This document shows, piece by piece, positions 1 to 13,100 of a DNA stretch of 64,000 nucleotides; position 1 is the first letter of the stretch, and each line of letters begins with the position of its first letter. The position numbers and the translations under genes are program-made. The notes under the pieces were generated by a model. It was not told the origin of the DNA. It searched no databases and worked only from the letters and a program-made list of their open reading frames with translations. Source of the DNA: Vespula vulgaris (taxonomy: Eukaryota; Arthropoda; Insecta; Hymenoptera; Vespidae); the NCBI RefSeq assembly GCF_905475345.1, contig NC_066588.1:7704001-7768000 (forward strand). Reading direction: 5' to 3'.

Positions 1-1613
1 TGTTCTCGATGTTCTTGTTACCATATTCAGGATATTTTTTACTATTCCAGCAGGCAAGCGATATCTCGGACAAAAGACCAAAGAAAAGGACGCCATCTTC
101 GTTCATTGCTTCGGCTGCTGATTGCGATTGTCTTTCTAATGCAAATGGTTTGAAAGATCTCGGTGTTGCCTCGGAATTGTGAACGAAGATGGAATAATTT
201 CTACAATTCATACAATAATATAAACATTGTTTAAGATTTACGATCAACTTGAACAATCAAATCTACCTTATGGTCGACGTGGCTACCCAAGATTCAACTT
301 TGCTGGCTAAAGAATGAAAATAAAGAATTCTGTCACCGTCTGATCTGATAGGACCCAAAGCTAAAGCGAATATACCATCCATAAGATCGAAGGTGTCGCC
401 ATTTATATTAAAAGTTCCATAAGATGGATAAGGATAGAAAAGTTTGTTCTCGATCTTCCAAGATCTATTATAACGATAATCATAAACGAGTAAGCCAAAA
501 CCAGTCACATCAGCGATATAGACGAACGTGTTACGACATTTATCATTGGTATCACGAATATCCACGACAGGTGTAACGAAAAGGGAAGTGTCCTTGAACT
601 GATCACGTGGAAATTTGTACTGATGAATCAATCTGTTATTGATCAAGGAAAATACGTGCAGTTGAGGCCGACAAATTTGACGATCACCGACCTTCCCTGT
701 ATCGAGTACCCATAATCTGTTGCATTTATCAATCTATGAAAAAGAAGAGAGAATATATTAAGTTGAGCGAGTTTAGAACTATTATGGAATCATATCATAT
801 CACTATGATTATATCAGTTAGCAAATAATTACCGCCACTCTGAAGACACTAGTGATAACGTTGCAATCACCCTCTTTATTCCATTCCCAGCTAGGATATG
901 GTGCAATTATAGGATTTCCTTCTGGCGTGACGTCATCGGTAACGTAACCAAAGGTTGCTGGTATTCCCTTTATAAATCTTGGTATCGTCACGAAAACGAT
1001 CGATCCTTGTCGCTCTGTATAATTAATTAACTCCTTTAATGAACTTTATAAGTTTCGATAAGAAATATATGATTTTTGCTGGAAAATGGTAATTTACATA
1101 TGTAATTTACATATGTATCTATCTATTTAATTTAATCTAATGTCTATCTAATACATATCTAACTAATATATATATTTTCAAAAATATCATATATATATAT
1201 TATTTGTTATATAGACATGTTATATATATCATCTATATATCATCACAAAAAAGAAATAGATATATATATTTTTTTTTTCAAAGAAAATGTTTTTCTCAAA
1301 AGATTGTTTTTTTCAAAGAAAAAAAATATATCGAATTTTCTAATTCCATGAAGTGATTAGAAAGCGTTAAACTTTGACTAACGTTTCTGGCACGCGACCA
1401 ATCATTTATTATTATTTTTTTTCGATTAACGAGAAAGTACACTACCGTGATATGAGCACATATTCGATATGATCGATGGATTTCACCGCGAAAGAAATTA
1501 GCTTTCAACTAACGAGATTATTGACTCGACCAGCTGTCGTACTTTGTCATTACAATGCAACTTCCGTGCCAATGAAAGAAAATCACTCTCTTGACCATTC
1601 GTATTCCAATGAC

Positions 1614-1653
<40 letters not shown>

Positions 1654-1870
1654 TCTCATTCATTAATTATTGTCGTACATTGACACAGATCTTATATGTG
1701 AAAAAGAGAAAGAAATAGTATTGATAATTTCATACAATACAGTCGCCTACTTATCATCATAGTTTTCCAATGTCCATTACTTTTATGTAAAGAAAATATA
1801 TGCGAGATAATTATGTTCCCGTCTTATTCTATTCATAAAATTATTATTAATTATATTGGACTTGAATCTC

Positions 1871-1942
<72 letters not shown>

Positions 1943-2030
1943 GCAGTAATAATAGAGTAATCAACTTTCGAAAGAACGACGATGAAATCGAGTATAAGAA
2001 CTGTCATTGGAAATTCCGAGATAAATATCA

Positions 2031-2120
<90 letters not shown>

Positions 2121-2432
2121 TTCTCTCTTTCTCATTTTTCTTCTGTTATCGTTATTTTGATGATTTTTACGGAAGAAAAAGGAAATAATGAAATGCGAAT
2201 TAATATAATGTTTTTCTTTAGAACCTCCATAATAAAAGTCCACGTCTATAGGTACCGGTGCCCCTGGTATGAAAGTGCCCTGTTTTATTGCTGTCGCTCT
2301 CGCACGATCACTCGGAAATGCAAACTCCAATGCTTTCCAGGAATAAATAATTTTCATTTTATTGTTAAGCTCGCAGTTGCATATCACTGAACAGCTCAGC
2401 ACTGCGACAAAGCAGAATATCCAACGGATCAT
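1..2432 (-). CDS. yellow-e3-like secreted yellow/MRJP-family protein (3' end off the window)
   Basis: Four coding exons are read on the minus strand: 2225-2432, 833-1014, 267-733 and <1-200. All have GT/AG junctions and compatible phases. The protein starts with a signal peptide (MIRWIFCFVAVLSCSVICNC), then the family opening SWKALEFAFPSD, the block PYPSWEW, CNRLWVLDTG, VTPVVDIRD, FVYIADVTGFGLLVYD, DLMDGIFALALGP and, in the last visible exon, GVLFFGLLSEISLACWNSKK. These are hallmarks of the Yellow/MRJP beta-propeller. The C-terminal end lies left of base 1. Yellow proteins are secreted and act in cuticle pigmentation or hardening, and yellow-e3 is regarded as the source of the bee royal jelly proteins. 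The yellow-e3 name is inferred from family resemblance and from its position next to yellow-e; an mrjp-like paralogue is the main alternative. The 1.2-kb first intron carries AAT and CT microsatellites. The ATG at 2432 is chosen because it opens the signal peptide. Confidence 0.82.
1618..1656. repeat. (CT)n microsatellite
   Basis: A CT-rich tract lies in intron 1 of the yellow-e3-like gene. It reads as GA on the gene's sense strand. Confidence 0.9.
1875..1942. repeat. (AAT)n microsatellite
   Basis: About 22 AAT units lie in intron 1 of the yellow-e3-like gene. A plus-strand frame reads as polyasparagine, but it sits in an intron and is not coding. Confidence 0.95.
2031..2138. repeat. (CT)n microsatellite, about 100 bp
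   Basis: A long CT tract ends about 87 nt inside intron 1 of the yellow-e3-like gene, just past the exon 1 donor on the minus strand. Confidence 0.95.
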
Positions 2433-3540
2433 TTTTGTTGTTCTGAAAAAAAAAGAAAACCTTAAAAAGAACTTTAAAAAAATAAGAAAAAAATATTATG
2501 GCGATGTAATTATTATTTTTTTATCACGAAAACGAAAGCGCTATCTGCGCATAACAAAGATAGTTATTCTTTACGATGTCATTATTGCTATTTGCAGTAG
2601 AATATTTTTTCGTTTAACTTTATATCTCTTCCTTGTTGTTGTCTGTTTGAAATATTTATCGTATATATCTTTGTAATTACTTATTATTTTGCGCGTGAGA
2701 AATTCATGAAATTTGATTATCCGAGGTATTTCAATAGATAGAAATCTTCGTAAAATGACGTTGATGGTGATGATGACATCACATGTAAAATACACTTACA
2801 ATTATATTAAAACGTAGCTCACGTCTAACGAAGATGGTTTGTCAATTTCTATTACTACGCACATCGAAAGAACGTCGTATATATGTTCGTAATCGGTACG
2901 AACCGGTAACTTTAAGAACGTCTCCCCTACTCTTTCTTATTCATTTCTCCCTCTTTACTACACCGATAATAAACCGAAGGAAAATTATACGTACATACTT
3001 ACTGATGATGAATGGATTTTAGATATAAAAGTGATATGAAAACCTTGTAAAAAAAAAGAAAGAAAGAAAGAAAGAACGATGTTATGTAAACTTATTCAAG
3101 TTTATCAACGGAAGGATGTTCGGTTTATCAAATACAAATAGTATAAGTGGGGAAACGTTTTGTTGGAAGAATTTATTAAAACGAGATAAGAAATCTAAAC
3201 GATATGATTTTAAATTTAATACTTGTGTTAATAATCTTTATAGACCTTGACACATAAATGTTAATTGTTAATAGAATACTTTAGTTTCCAGTTAGGAAAT
3301 CCTCAAAAGATAACGAAACATAATTATTTAAGCAATTATGTATATATATACTTATATGCCGGAAAAAAATATTTACTCTGTTGATAAACAATTTCCTCGA
3401 CGAAGTTAAGAATGATATACGCTTAACAGATTTAAGATATATATCTGTTGTCTGGCTAATCTTCACAGAAATGTAAAATAAGATTGTTTATTGAGCTTCT
3501 TAAGACAGTCCTAGATATCAAAAACAATATAATAGTGTTC

Positions 3541-3660
3541 TTCTTTTTCAAGATAGAAACTTTAATAAATATTATCTATTCGTTTAGTGTTTACTTCTTT
3601 TTCTTGTTCAAGGTAGAAACTTTAATAAATTTTATCTATTCGTTTAGTGTCAATTTATCG
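3541..3660. repeat. 60-bp tandem duplication (two copies)
   Basis: Bases 3541-3600 are repeated at 3601-3660 with period exactly 60. Both copies share TAGAAACTTTAATAAA and CTATTCGTTTAGTGT, with only three or so mismatches over the first 50 bases. Confidence 0.9.
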
Positions 3661-3762
3661 TTGAATTACGTGTAAAATAAATAAGAAAAAAAAAAAAAGA
3701 AAAAAAAAGACGAAGTCAAAAGGAAAATATAATAAATTAGAATCTTTACTCACTTGTTAATT

Positions 3763-3786
3763 ATTATGAAACTGAAGTTTCATAAT
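3763..3786. repeat. 24-bp palindrome (11-bp arms, 2-bp centre)
   Basis: ATTATGAAACT is followed by GA and then by its exact reverse complement AGTTTCATAAT. It could be a protein-binding site or the core of a decayed inverted-repeat element. Confidence 0.85.
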
Positions 3787-6099
3787 CCTTCGAAATAGCT
3801 TTTTACTTGGTCACTAATTATTCCGGATAATATATTTTTCCTTTCGTATTTTTTTTCACCTTTCTTTTCTTTGTAATGTCTTTTTATCCCTTAGTAATTT
3901 ACGCAACTTTTTACATAGATGGAAAAGCCGAAGAAATTGTATTTACGTCAATACTCCCTGCTTACGTTAGTAAAGTAATTTCGCTTGAAGTATTATCATT
4001 TTCGTTTTACTGAGAGAATCACAATTTTCTGAAGAATGATTGGAATTTTATCTTAAAATATAAGCAGAAAGGAAGAAAGAAAGGAAGGGTGAGACTCGAC
4101 GAACGATCCGGACGATATCACGGTCGAGGACCGACTGAAGGATAGTAAGATTTCTCACAACGGTCGATGTTTCTTTTTGTATTCACACACTCTAAGAGCT
4201 TAATATTTTTCATTGAGATCAATATATTTTCATTGATTTATTCTTTCGTTATTGTTCTTGTTATCGTTATTCTTTCAGTCTAATCAATTCTTTGAACTCA
4301 ACATAAAATCTCATTGAATGATCTCGCCTTTCGAAAGCATGTTAGAGATCGTTTAAATCGATTTGATTCTCTTTTTGTATGTATATATTTTTTAACGTAA
4401 AGAAACGATCAAGATCTCGATTCAGATCTTCGATTCCATTGGACGTTTTTTCAAAATGACAATCCTCTGATTTTATATAAATATATATATTTATCTATAC
4501 CTTGATCAAGGTACACTTGTCTACAACTTACGCTTAGATTTTCTAGGACGAATTGCATCATGTTTAATTAATTTACATACACATAATTTACATACATGTT
4601 TAATTAATTTTAATGCCCATGACCGAAACAAAATCTCGAAGTCCGGTTTATATAAATAAATGAAAAAAATTTTTCTTTGGAACACTAACGATTGTTTTAT
4701 TAAGTATTACCGTTTGCGATAGCAAAGCGACAATGTAATTTGAATGTTCTCTTGTTGGGACTGTTGTGCAATTCTAAGCTAGTCGTTTGGTCTTTCGTGC
4801 TCATGTACTTCCATAGAGAATATTTCTATCTTAGCATAAATTTGCATAAATAAGTATATCATTTCATAGTCCCTTTACTTTTACACGATTCAATATATTT
4901 TGAAATGATCGTTTTCTTTTTTCTTTTTCTTGTGGGAGTTTGGAATTAGTCATCTTTATTTTTTTTGCTATTGCCATTTTACTTAAGTATCCATTACCGT
5001 GTCATTATTGTGTTATCAACAATAAAATTAGTATTATTAATGTATGTCTTTAAAACATTTATCTTCGAACATTTCTCATTAATCACAATTATGACCGTTC
5101 CTCTCTATCCTATCATTTCCGACTGTCGTCATAAAAAAATAATCAGAGAAAACATACGTGATCGATACAATGAAGTATAACAAAGATACCGACATTTTGT
5201 TTCATACTTCAAATTCATTTTGTTAGATTATTTTTGTGACATCGACGTGTTTTTTATTTAAATCTCAGTTCATGATTTTACGACTCTGTAAAAAGAGTTA
5301 TAAAAATCTGTTGGCTTGAAATGCGCATAAAAAAAAAACGTTCAATTTTGTTTTCTATTCCTTTCATTTCATTGGATTTTATAAATGAAGTTTAATTATT
5401 TGATAAATATAAAAGATACATACCAACGAAATCATTCTCGAATGGCCTTGAACTTACTGAGGAAATAAAGGAATTAAAAACCTGTTTGTCGAACGGTCAA
5501 AACCAGAAATCTGTGCATCTGGCGATATATTGTCGATTTGTGACTATTTTTTCGAAATAAATTCAGTTGAATATACATTTTTAGGAAATATTTGCTGTTG
5601 AATGTTAAAAATATGTATTTAATACAATGATTGATCGTATATACAGAGCAATATGACTGGTTGCCATCATATAGGCGCTTCAACATTTTCTTACCAACTC
5701 TCGACCTTCATTTAACACTTTATAGCTTTTAATATACGTCTTATATCAAATGTATAATAAATTGTTTTATTATCAACTAAATCTATGATAAATACTCTAT
5801 CGATCATCAGTAAATAGCTTTAACCCGGATTAATTTTCTTAAATAATACATTGTTTTAAATTATATGAAATTATACAAAAAGAGAATAAAAAGAATACAA
5901 AAATGTACATTACATTACATCTTACTCTACTTACTGATCTCCAATGTAATCTCCGCGAATTAAAATTTACAAAATCTATTTTAATTATCTATTTTAATTC
6001 AAAGAGAATTTATCAAGCGAAACATTTAACTTAAGTTATGATTTTGGAAAATATTTAAACAATTTTTTCTAGAAACTTCAATGAATCATTTCCGTACAC

Positions 6100-8054
6100 T
6101 TAAAAACCGACTGTGTTGTTGTACAAAATATGCGAGAAATGTGGATCGATATATTGGTAAAGCGGTATATTTTTTGATAGATTGTTTTCAGGGACGATTC
6201 TCATGATACGAATATTGATCTCTTGAGAACTCGCTCTTCGATTGAAAAATTTATGGAATCTGGTTGACAAGACCCAGATTCGACCATGGTCACGTTCGGT
6301 CCATCTCAGTTCGGCGGTGAATTGCAATTTTTCCGGGTTGTACGCGACGATTCTAAAAAAAAATATTTTTGTTTGTTTGGATGAAACAGTTTAAGATGAA
6401 ACATCATTTCGAAACAACATTTCATTTGGAGTATCAAACCAGATTGATATTAAAACGATCTAAAAAGATCGACAGATCTACCTTTGATTATTCGTTTGAG
6501 GTTGCCAATTAGCAATAGCTGTTTCCGTAAGGGGCGAGAAAAAAATCGAGTCGTCGAGAGGATTCACTGCCAATGGAAGACCTTGACTAGATTTTCTGCC
6601 AATTAAGGTCACTGGAAGTTGTTGTCCAAAGGGAAGTGGACCGGCTTGAAGTGCCGACGTTGGTACACCGAAAAGACGATCGGTGGCGAGAGGTTGGTAG
6701 TATACCATACCGAGTCTTGGAGAGAAAGCTAATCCCACGATACCGTCTGGGAGTTCAAAGGTCTCATCACCGATCTATTAAGATAGAGATAACGATCAAA
6801 AAGTCATCGACGTGATCGGGCAGATCACTTATTGTTCATACAAATCACCTGATAAATAGTATAATCTGGATTAGGAAACATCGAAGCATGAAGCACTCTC
6901 CAACTTGTATTATTGGCACCATCAAAAACTTGGAGTCCTAAAGAAATCATTTGCAATTAATATCAATCGTTATTTTATTCATTCTGAAATATTTTATTCA
7001 AACGATAATTTTAACCTGGTCCAGCCGTATCACTTATATAGACGAATACGTCATCACAAGAAGTTGATCTACTATCGTCAATTATAAGATTAGTCAGTAA
7101 AGTGTTTGTCCTTAAAACCTGTAGATATAATAAAAATGAATTAATTAGCTTTCTAAAATTGTTGTTCAACCTGTTTCCAACTTGTACTTTGAATTATACA
7201 ATTATACTTGACTTTTCTAATACAAGATTTTTTTTTATTATCAAAAATCCAGAAAATTTTTTATTCTATGCAGCAACTTCATTAGAATAACAGATCATTG
7301 AACCAACCTCTCGGGGAAAAGTGTATTGCCTGACAAGTGTATCCGTGTGAAGATCAAAGACAAGTAATTTCGGTGGACAAACCGGTCTAAAATCATCGAT
7401 CGACGTCATGACACCACTGTCGGCGACCCATAATCTGTTACATCTGTCGAGTCTTGTCCTATAGACGGATATCAGCTGAGAACAATTAAATTCTCCTTTT
7501 CCAGCGCTATGCCATTCCCACGAAGGATAAGGTTGAAGTTTTGGACTGCTACCCAATGGAACGTTTCTTGGAATATAAGTAAGAGTAGCTGGAACACCTT
7601 GACGTAGTCGTGGGAAGCTGATGAAAATTCTTTTCCAAGAGACTTCGATGCCTGTAGGTACAATGTTTTCTGGACGATATCTTCCACGGAAATCAGGATC
7701 GTATGGTAATACGAAATCTATGAACGACCATTGCATTAGAGTCTCCAAACTCTCAGCATCAACGTTGAAATCGAATGATCCTGCGAGGAGAATCAATGGA
7801 AAAAGGAACCTACGAAAAATTTTTATGTGATCAATGAAGTAAAAATTATTTTATAATTTATGCGCTATATACAATATGTCGATTATAATATTTATCTGAT
7901 CAAATAAATGTATGTTTTATTTTTAAAAATATACTCAAATTTTATGCGATTTAGATATAAAACGATTTGTTCGGTTGAACAGCTGTTAAAGTATACAAGG
8001 ACACAACGCGAAAGCACGAGTCGCTTTTTGTGAAGTCTACCGTTCACTTGACAT
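6100..8054 (-). CDS. yellow-e: yellow-e-like secreted protein, complete, six coding exons
   Basis: Exons on the minus strand are 8041-8054, 7308-7809, 7016-7118, 6849-6937, 6482-6774 and 6100-6352. All junctions are GT/AG, phases fit, and they sum to 1254 nt (417 aa plus stop). The first exon codes only ATG TCA AGT GAA CG; joined to exon 2 it gives a hydrophobic signal peptide (MSSERFLFPLILLAGS). Family blocks follow: PYPSWEW, CNRLWVADSG, DDVFVYISDTAGPGLQVFD, ELPDGIVGLAFSPR and YYQPLATDRLF. A longer basic C-terminal tail ends in LYNNTVGF. Yellow-e proteins are secreted and have been linked to insect pigmentation and cuticle properties. The name is by resemblance and by its place between yellow-e3 and yellow-g. 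Exon 1 is the least certain part, because its support is only the ATG, donor and phase match. No clear TATA box is seen upstream. Confidence 0.85.
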
Positions 8055-8725
8055 TCATTCACCTCACCAGAATTTATTGATCAAGTGGAAGGTATTCTTA
8101 TTTCTTGTTATGTATACGACATTACAGACAGAATCGATTAAACGTGCAATGACGTTTTCATTGATTAAGAAAGGTTACTGATTTCCATCGAAAAAAGATA
8201 TCATTTTTATTGGCATGCAATTTTCTTCCTAATATTGATGAAAGAAAATCATGAAACTCTAATTTTCAAACGTCGAAATTACACTTTCTTTCTCTTTCCT
8301 TTCTTCTTTTCTTTCTCTCTCTTGTTCTCTTTCTCTCTATCAATTTTCTGATATACTAGTTTCAGGAATCGATCTGTTCTAACTTTCTTTCATTCAATGT
8401 GCATAAATCTCACGTAGGTACTGTTTGCGAAATGAAACTTCCTGGAAATTTTGTAATGCAAAACAATGCAGGTGAACAATTTACTATTCACAGAAAAGGG
8501 ATTGTTAAGTCATTTTGACTTGAGATCAGATTCCATTGTTTCTTGTCATTTCTGTCCTTAATTTTTCATTGTCCTTTTTTGTTTCATTAATGACAATTTT
8601 TTTGATTTATTAATATCTACGATAATATAGATATGTAAATTTAAATATTTTAACCTATATTCTATGTACATCATACTTTTATCATAATTTTCTTTAATTT
8701 CATAATAAAGATATACACATATATA

Positions 8726-9060
8726 CAGGGTGATTATAGTGCCGAAATAATTAGCAATAATTTCAGAGTTTGTAATTTCATGAATTATTAAAGAATTTCG
8801 ATTATATGTTTTTTTTTTTTCTAATCAATAACGCAAATTGAACTTTGAACATGGTCTTTACGTTTAATACAAGCTTCAAGACACTTCTTAAAGCTTTTTG
8901 AAAGTTTTCGATGATGCTCGCACACTTTTCCACGGTTATTTAACGCAAAGCCTTTTTTAAAGCCTTTCTAAATTGTTTCGCTGTAATGTATTTTGAATAA
9001 CATTGAGATTAGAAAAGTTTGATGGCAAAATATTTTTATCAAAAATTTCCAGAAACATAC
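8726..9060 (-). mobile_element. degenerate mariner/Tc1-type transposon relic
   Basis: One end reads TA then CAGGGTGATTATAG, the usual form of mariner-type termini with a TA target. On the minus strand, about 8823-8960, a frame reads KSFKKCLEACIKRKDHVQS before a stop. It resembles the C-terminal end of mariner transposases, where a stretch like RIxxCIxxxGxHFEH precedes the stop. Further upstream the frame is interrupted. No second terminus was located, so the right boundary is a guess. It is non-functional. Confidence 0.45.
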
Positions 9061-9984
9061 TGCTTCTATTAAATATAAAAGTGGTTATTTACAACATGTG
9101 TTATAAAATATAGTTTCTTGTTTGTATTATTAATTAATAAAAAGAAAAAATAATTAAAATTCATTGATAATGATCGTGTAATTAAAAAAAAAGAGGTTAT
9201 AAGCTCCGAAGTTATTATCAATTATTTCAGATTATCTAGTATATACGTATGTGTTTACAATTAAATTCACTTGAAACAACTGAAACATTTTATCATCAAA
9301 TTATATCTTTCGAATTGATTGTGCTTGCATCTGAATAACAGTAAAGTATAATTATAACGTAACGACTTGTGTGCACGTTGAAACGTATTTTATTAGTAAA
9401 ATGTTGCGTTATACGATCTCGTATCGAAAGACACAAGATATCTTTTTTTTTAGATGAAATGTTAAAATTATCAGACGATCATGCGAACAAAGACAGATTG
9501 ACAAATGGCTTTCATTGAATCTAATTGAATGCATTGTGAACTTCGATAGCCCTGATCGAGAACGACAACTTAGAAATGCACGCAAGAGATGTAGGTATAT
9601 ACATACATACATATATATATATATCAAGAAACCTTAGTAGTCAAATGCCAAGGGTAAGTGGCGTGAAAAAGTTATTGTCATTTATCATTGATTCGACGTT
9701 CAACTAATTAAATGATTACGTTAATATATTTTCAGAAATTGCAAATTTATTTTCTCGATATAATTTCTGCAATTTATTAATGATCGAAAATCACACACAT
9801 CCTATCGAACAAAATAATAAAAATTCACAAAAATATTTATATATTTAAAATTGTTTATCTAACATTTTTATGTTATTACCTCATTTTGAAAAATTGTTAC
9901 CCGCCAAATTATAATGATCGTAAGATATTACTTATGATCGATAATATGTAACTATTAAAAAGATGTTTTCATTAGAACGATCGC

Positions 9985-10135
9985 GAAGGAACTGCGTTAC
10001 TTTGCGAACGAACATGAGGTCCCACTGGCCGAACACAGACTGATCTAATTTCCGAGTGGTGTCGACTTAAAACTTAGCCTCCTACGAGAGACAGGAGACA
10101 AGTCTCTAGCTAGAGAGAGCATAGATCGCGGAACA
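9985..10135. promoter_or_regulatory. GC-richer patch with initiator-like motif and 14-bp palindrome
   Basis: This patch is roughly balanced in GC within very AT-rich DNA. On the minus strand 10038-10043 reads TCAGTC, the arthropod initiator consensus. Bases 10103-10116 form the perfect palindrome TCTCTAGCTAGAGA. It could be a distal promoter of the yellow-e-like gene 2 kb downstream, an enhancer, or chance. Confidence 0.3.
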
Positions 10136-11538
10136 GACGTATTGTGTAACAGAGATGGTGTGTGTGTGTGTTAATGTGTATATACGTATATGTGTATATG
10201 TTATTTAAGGGGCAGGAACGCCTCCACGATATATATCGATCGATTTTACTAAAGTTCGCCATACCAATATCAGGTAGTGTATATATATCGCACCGTTTTA
10301 CTTTTACATAATGAAGGAATGTAAGTATGTTTTTCAAAAATAACAAATAAAGAAATATTTTGTATTCAAATATTTATAGTATTACATGTTATTATATGTA
10401 TATTTAATATATATTATATATAATAACATTAAAAAATATATATCTCATAAAATAATACATGTAATAATAGATATAATGTTTATAATATAATTTCATGTAA
10501 CATATACTGTCATATGTATTATATACTATAATATATTACATATAATAATATGTAATGTAATGTAGAGAATACAATGTAGAAAATAATGTTATTATATACG
10601 ACAATATTTATGATATTAAATTACATATATATAAAATATTTTCTCAACTAAACAAACATATAACTACGTTGATATATTAAATTAAATTTTTTTCAAGTAT
10701 CACAACTTTAAAGATCTTACAAAAATGATATGTTATACTATATACGATCGAAAGATTGATTTTAATTGAAAACATTTCTCATTGAACCAATATCCTTACT
10801 CTTACGTTCATAATGCTTGAAATTACTCGGAAAAAACATACTACATCATAAGACACTTGATTTAGTATAATAATCATTAATTTTATCCACACATACGACG
10901 CTTACATTGTATTTGAGCATCGATGCATTAACTCGAACAATACAGTTCAACGAAATTGCTGAAGTTTAATTAATTTTTACGGTACTTATACACACACACA
11001 CACACACACATATGTAAGTATATAAATATGATTTAATCTTATTATAGACAATATCGTATTGATCAAGAAATTTATCAAAAATTTATCAAAATTATCTCTT
11101 AATTCAAATCTGGAATTTAAAAGAATAAAAAATAAAAAATCTAAAGTGATACATTAAAGATAAAATATTTTTAAGAAAGAATGTATAAAAAGAAATGTCC
11201 TTACGAAATCAAAAACCGGATACGATAATGATCACCTATGTTACTACTAATTATCATGCTACGTACAATCGATACATGTTTACACACGTTACGGTATATT
11301 GTCTTCTAAATATTCTATACTAGTACTTATATGTTCATATATACATGCTCATATCAACATGATCGAGAAAACTCATGACTCGACATATAACGTTAGTTGG
11401 TCTGGCCGATTTCGAAGTCAGTTAACTCGTATCGTTACGAAACGATATCTTTACACTGCTTATAGAAATAAATTGTCGATTCTTATTAAATAAATTGTCC
11501 TAAGTTAGTTTATATAACATTTATAGGTACAGCCAAAA

Positions 11539-11581
<43 letters not shown>

Positions 11582-12190
11582 GATACATAAAGGATAGGGC
11601 GCGGTCCTACTATAATAGTTCTATAGAACTTTCGATCGCGACTTGATCAAGGACATCCACATAGTCTTTCCTGTTACGATACCTTTATAATTCCGTTAAA
11701 TCTTTCTCTCTCTCTCTTTGTCTCTCTCTCTCTCTCTCTAGAGAAGAGAGAGAGGAAGAGAGAATAATCGTGAATATAACAAGACAATCGTTAAAAATTC
11801 ATAAAGTAAATTCACATAGAGATATAAACAAGAAGTATATAAGATAGTAGTCACGATTTTTACTAAGAAAAAAAAATAAGTACATATACGGATTTAACTA
11901 TTCCCTTTTGACTTGTGATCGATCAAATCGTTTTAAAGTCAATATAAGAATGCACGTGAAAGAAAGCAAAAAAAGAAAGCTGAACTGAAAATAGATATTC
12001 GTATAATAGATAGTATATGAATAGATACGTTATAAACGGAATAATGATTAGAAACTAATCGATGTTATAATACGGAATGGTGAACGTTAGTTAATAAGTT
12101 CTGTGAAACAAATGAAAGTTTTACTGACGCTTGACGTACGGTAATGACTGATAAAATATGGTATATTAATTCAGTTGTCTTATTAATTAA

Positions 12191-13100
12191 CACTAACCGT
12201 ACCAGGCTCGGTCAAATGGCCGATTCAAAATTTAATTATGAATTGTACATTTTTTTATTATTTCTTTCGTTCATCATCAACTTTCTGAAAATTCTTAGAT
12301 TCTCTGATTAATCAATTTCTCTGAATTGCTCAAGCTAGCGAAATCAGCAAAAGACAAAATGGAATGTTTTTCAACAGCACTGTATAAATCAAATACTTGT
12401 ACTTTAACAATTTATAAATTCAGACCAAGCGAACAACTTACAATATTAAGTTTGAAGCATAAAAGTGTAAAAATCAATAGAAAGATAATCGATAAAAAGC
12501 GAATATCTGAGACAGTGGTGTATTATTATAAAACTAAATTCGTTGTCGATATTATGGAAAATTTTATAGGTGGTCTATACAAATTTTTTTCAACATCCTT
12601 GATTTAGCCGGTATCGATGCATTTATAAGGAAATAACTGGACAAAATATATCCATACAAAAATTTCTACTACAAATAGAAGAAGAGCTTGCCAAAGACTA
12701 TCACGAATTTCTCCAAAAAGAAAAGAAAAAAGTACAAGGAACATCAAGTGATTAATGTAATATTTCGCATTCGCGAAAAACATGCCAGATACGATTTTTC
12801 AAAGAAAATAAAACAATTAAATCTTGTATGATCTGTAAAAAAATATATCTGTTGTAAATGTATGAAGGAGAATCCTATCACCTGCAAAAAATGCAATTAA
12901 AAAATTAAAACCATTCTTCATTTATTTCTAAGTAAAATAAACATTGTCTCTATGATCTCTTTGTGTTATTTATGATACGTATAAAGATAAAAATGTATGA
13001 GTGTTTGTCTTATTATTATTATTTAGATGTTACGTTGTTACGTTATAAATGACCGATTACTATAAGAATAGGTACATGTAAAAAATTGGTACGATTAGTG
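12191..13100 (+). mobile_element. internally deleted piggyBac-like element with TTAA target duplication
   Basis: TTAA at 12187-12190 and at 13101-13104 bracket the element. The left end reads CACTAACCGTACCA, and the right end in reverse complement reads CACTAATCGTACCA, so 13 of 14 bases match. Both ends then carry CGGTCA further in. The interior holds only the last third of a piggyBac transposase, broken by frameshifts and stops. At 910 bp it is far shorter than an autonomous element of roughly 2.5 kb. Confidence 0.88.
12326..12900 (+). pseudogene. piggyBac-type transposase fragment (C-terminal third)
   Basis: Three pieces in changing frames align with the family pattern. 12326-12607 gives FRPSEQLTILSLKHKSVKI and then ETVVYYYKTKFVVDIMEN, the degraded form of the YNxTKxGVDxxDQ block. 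About 12630-12755 gives IYKEITGQNISIQKFLLQ and EEELAKDYHEF, matching the LYKEVTGxxISRRxFLxQLAEEL region. 12757-12900 gives a Cys-rich tail, YICCKCMKENPITCKKCN, like the terminal zinc-binding domain. At least one frameshift, an internal TGA in the Cys-rich part and loss of the N-terminal two-thirds make it inactive. Confidence 0.85.

Larger units (their letters stand above)
2433..6099. other. intergenic region between yellow-e3-like and yellow-e-like genes
   Basis: About 3.7 kb of AT-rich DNA lies upstream of the yellow-e3-like start and downstream of the yellow-e-like stop. Apart from a 60-bp tandem duplication and a 24-bp palindrome (listed separately) I see no coding exon. The upstream control region of the yellow-e3-like gene must lie here, but no strong TATA or initiator stands out. 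Confidence 0.7.

Noticed and set aside
1813..2160. Polyasparagine and Ser-Leu repeat frame
   Set aside because: It is a translation of the AAT and CT microsatellites within a yellow-e3-like intron.
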